Below, one piece after another: positions 62,496-64,000 of a DNA stretch of 64,000 nucleotides. This DNA is from Salinivirgaceae bacterium (GTDB lineage: Bacteria; Bacteroidota; Bacteroidia; Bacteroidales; SZUA-534), in the NCBI GenBank assembly GCA_024405635.1, contig JAKSOL010000004.1:86919-150918 (forward strand), written 5' to 3'. The position numbers and the translations under genes are program-made. The notes below the pieces were generated by a model. It searched no databases. It saw nothing but the letters and a program-made list of their open reading frames with translations, and was not told the DNA's origin. Numbering within the stretch: position 1 is the first letter of the stretch; the number at the start of each line of letters is the position of its first letter.

Positions 62496-62960
62496 ATGAA
62501 TATAACAGAAACAGTCAAGCGCAGTCTCCGCTTTGTGGCAATGGCAGGAGTTGTAATAGCAGCATTCTCGCTTGCTTCCTGCTCGGATGATGATGAGAAG
62601 GAAGAATCTGCAATCGAAAAACATAATGTTGAATTTGTAGTAGAAAACCCTCTTTCAATGACAGCGAATGAAAGTTTAAATAATTTATTGGATTTGGACA
62701 GAATAAAAAAACTTGCGTCGGCGGATGATGTTGATTCTTTGATTATTTTGTCAGATGGTTCCGATAAATGGAAAGTTGCGGATGCTCTTGTTATGAAAAT
62801 GCTTAAAGACGACTATATGAAACCAATATTTGATGCGGTACCAAATGCATATGGCAAGGGTAGCTTTAATTTTAAATTGGGCGAGGCATCAAAAGTACCA
62901 AACGACAGCATCTGGTATGTAAATCACGGATTTACGATTAATGCAAATTTGAAGAAATAA
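62496..62960 (+). CDS. small lipoprotein, tandem paralogue 2
   Basis: 154 residues, 17 bases after paralogue 1. Lipobox VIAAFSLASC-SDDDEKEESA. The C-terminus FNFKLGEASKVPNDSIWYVNHGFTINANLKK matches paralogue 1, while the middle (ADDVDSLIILSDGSDKWKVADALVMKMLKDDYMKPIFDAVPNAYGKG) differs. The DNA around the lipobox is nearly identical in the two. Function unknown; probably outer-membrane or surface lipidated. Followed by a strong terminator. Confidence 0.7.
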   Translation: MNITETVKRSLRFVAMAGVVIAAFSLASCSDDDEKEESAIEKHNVEFVVENPLSMTANESLNNLLDLDRIKKLASADDVDSLIILSDGSDKWKVADALVMKMLKDDYMKPIFDAVPNAYGKGSFNFKLGEASKVPNDSIWYVNHGFTINANLKK

Positions 62961-62963
62961 CAC

Positions 62964-62996
62964 AATAGGCGCTGCCATCGGCAACGCCTATTTTTG
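62964..62996 (+). terminator. terminator after the lipoprotein pair
   Basis: AATAGGCGCTGCC pairs with GGCAACGCCTATT (one C-A mismatch) around ATC, followed by a T run, 3 bases after the stop. Confidence 0.85.
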
Positions 62997-63080
62997 TTTA
63001 GTATCCTGTTCTGCGTTACTCCACATTTGTTAATTGCAAAAATTTAATATAAAAATATATCAAATTTGACGAATGCTTAC

Positions 63081-63088
63081 TAAGTTTG
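63081..63088 (+). promoter_or_regulatory. -7-like element before the AAA ATPase gene
   Basis: TAAGTTTG fits TAnnTTTG, 10 bases upstream of the compound palindrome. TTTG at 63065-63068 is too close for a normal -33 box. Confidence 0.35.
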
Positions 63089-63098
63089 CATCATTAAC

Positions 63099-63133
63099 TT
63101 CCGAAAAGTGTAGTAAAGCTACACAAAACGGAA
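63099..63133. promoter_or_regulatory. compound palindrome upstream of the AAA ATPase gene
   Basis: Outer arms TTCCG and CGGAA, symmetric AAAA spacers, inner arms GTGTAG and CTACAC, centre TAAAG. It lies just downstream of the -7-like element and 17 bases before ATG 63151, the place of an operator or leader hairpin. Confidence 0.55.
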
Positions 63134-63150
63134 CTTGTTGATGTAGTTGT

Positions 63151-64000
63151 ATGGAGATAAAAAGAGATATAATAGATATATTCAAAGCATGGAAAGAGAA
63201 TGTAAGGCGTAAGCCGATTCTCCTAAAGGGTGCTCGTCAGATTGGTAAAACATGGGCCATGGAGACATTCGGACGCGAATGTTTTGAATATTGTGTGAAG
63301 TTCGATTTTGACAGGCAACCGGAACTAAAGTCGGTATTTCAGGCAACAAAATCGCCACAACAGCTTGTCAAGGAGTTGTCTCTCTATTGTGACGATCCTA
63401 TTGAGCCTGGTAAGACCTTAATGGTTTTCGACGAGATACAGGAGTGTGAAGAGGCATTGAACAGCCTAAAGTATTTTTGCGAAGATGCGCCTCAATACCA
63501 CATCATTGCTGCAGGATCGCTCTTAGGGGTGGCCGTAAAGAAAAGAAAGATGACTGTGCCGGTGGGCAAGGTCAGTATCATCAGGATGTATCCTATATCT
63601 TTCAGAGAATTTCTTCGTGCCAGCGACGCTAAAACATACGGCTACATTTCGTCGCTTACCTCCATAGAACATCTGCCGTCGATAATCCTTAATAAACTAA
63701 AGAGTGAATACCGTCGTTATCAGATATGTGGTGGTATGCCCGAAGCCGTAGTTGCCATGCTAGAAGAGAGAGGTGTGCGAGAGATTGATAACGTCTTGCA
63801 GAACATACTCGACCTTTACGAGTTGGATTTCTCAAAATATGCCGAACCACGTGAAATACCACGTATACATTCATTGTGGCACTCTCTGCCGGCACAGCTG
63901 TCGAAAGAGAACAGGAAGTTCATATACAAGGTAATCAAGTCGGGCGCCCGTTCTAAGGACTATGAAGATGCGCTCATGTGGCTCGAAGATGCAGGCATGA
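63151..64000 (+). CDS. AAA ATPase with DUF4143-type architecture, 3' end cut off by window
   Basis: 283 residues from ATG 63151, open to the window edge. Walker A GARQIGKT at 27-34, Walker B LMVFDEIQE at 90-98 and sensor-like IIAAGSLLGVA near 117-127 match the AAA_14 domain. The following part (YPISFREFLRAS, YRRYQICGGMPEAVVAMLEE, LDLYELDFSKYA) is typical of the bacterial ATPases that end in DUF4143. These proteins are numerous in accessory regions of Bacteroidota and have no settled function. The missing C-terminus would carry the rest of DUF4143. Confidence 0.88.
   Translation, partial: MEIKRDIIDIFKAWKENVRRKPILLKGARQIGKTWAMETFGRECFEYCVKFDFDRQPELKSVFQATKSPQQLVKELSLYCDDPIEPGKTLMVFDEIQECEEALNSLKYFCEDAPQYHIIAAGSLLGVAVKKRKMTVPVGKVSIIRMYPISFREFLRASDAKTYGYISSLTSIEHLPSIILNKLKSEYRRYQICGGMPEAVVAMLEERGVREIDNVLQNILDLYELDFSKYAEPREIPRIHSLWHSLPAQLSKENRKFIYKVIKSGARSKDYEDALMWLEDAGM

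Overview
The window is from a low-GC member of the Bacteroidota, most likely Bacteroidales. The evidence is two secreted proteins with type IX secretion (T9SS) C-terminal sorting domains, a gldH lipoprotein gene, a TonB-receptor plug domain with the SusC-type signature, an S46 dipeptidyl-peptidase, many outer-membrane barrels and lipoproteins, and promoters of the Bacteroidota TTG/TAnnTTTG type. No ribosomal RNA, CRISPR array, transposase or phage module was found. Most of the window is ordinary chromosome, with a few accessory stretches.

Layout: A truncated phospholipase-D-like gene (1-350, minus) faces a very large surface adhesin (700-8328) made of BspA-type leucine-rich repeats and a long stack of InlB/Flg_new-type modules in higher-order ~850 bp units. 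An outer-membrane barrel gene follows it directly. Next come an S46 peptidase, two paralogous kelch-type lipoproteins, dnaN, and a housekeeping run (DUF4271 protein, hemD, rnpA, S41 protease, a glycosyltransferase, an MscS channel, cmk, ispH).

23564-32966 is a surface-polysaccharide (O-antigen-like) cluster of the ABC-transporter type: Wzm-like permease, Wzt-like ATPase, five glycosyltransferases, an O-acetyltransferase, and a fused phosphoribosyltransferase-HAD phosphatase that may add or make a pentofuranosyl group. A four-helix-bundle (S23/IVS-type) gene flanked by inverted repeats sits between wzm and wzt. Codon style changes inside wzt and again inside the following T9SS surface protein (33271-36420), so the cluster looks like an exchanged cassette.

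36500-48692 returns to core functions: a plug-only TonB-receptor-like protein, uvrC, trmD, a DUF2461 protein, tRNA-Gly and tRNA-Leu, ricT, gldH, trmB, an M16 peptidase lipoprotein, argR, a 45-aa lipoprotein and gapA. 49100-50640 is a small AT-rich accessory island with a secreted protein and a CoiA-like putative nuclease. Then come rlmD, radC, rpe, a lipoprotein, a sigma-54 activator with lptE, a TPR-like gene and secG, a YjjG-type phosphatase, and, on the minus strand, recA, an outer-membrane barrel and proA.

The right end (61620-64000) is accessory. It has two tandem paralogous lipoproteins behind a long leader carrying a G8 tract and a terminator-like hairpin, and a truncated AAA ATPase/DUF4143 gene behind a compound palindrome.

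Observations most worth following up: the phosphoribosyltransferase-HAD fusion, the mobile-looking S23 cassette, a terminator hairpin for recA placed inside the signal-peptide codons of the next gene, the modular adhesin with its barrel partner, the CoiA-like gene, and the G8/attenuator leader.
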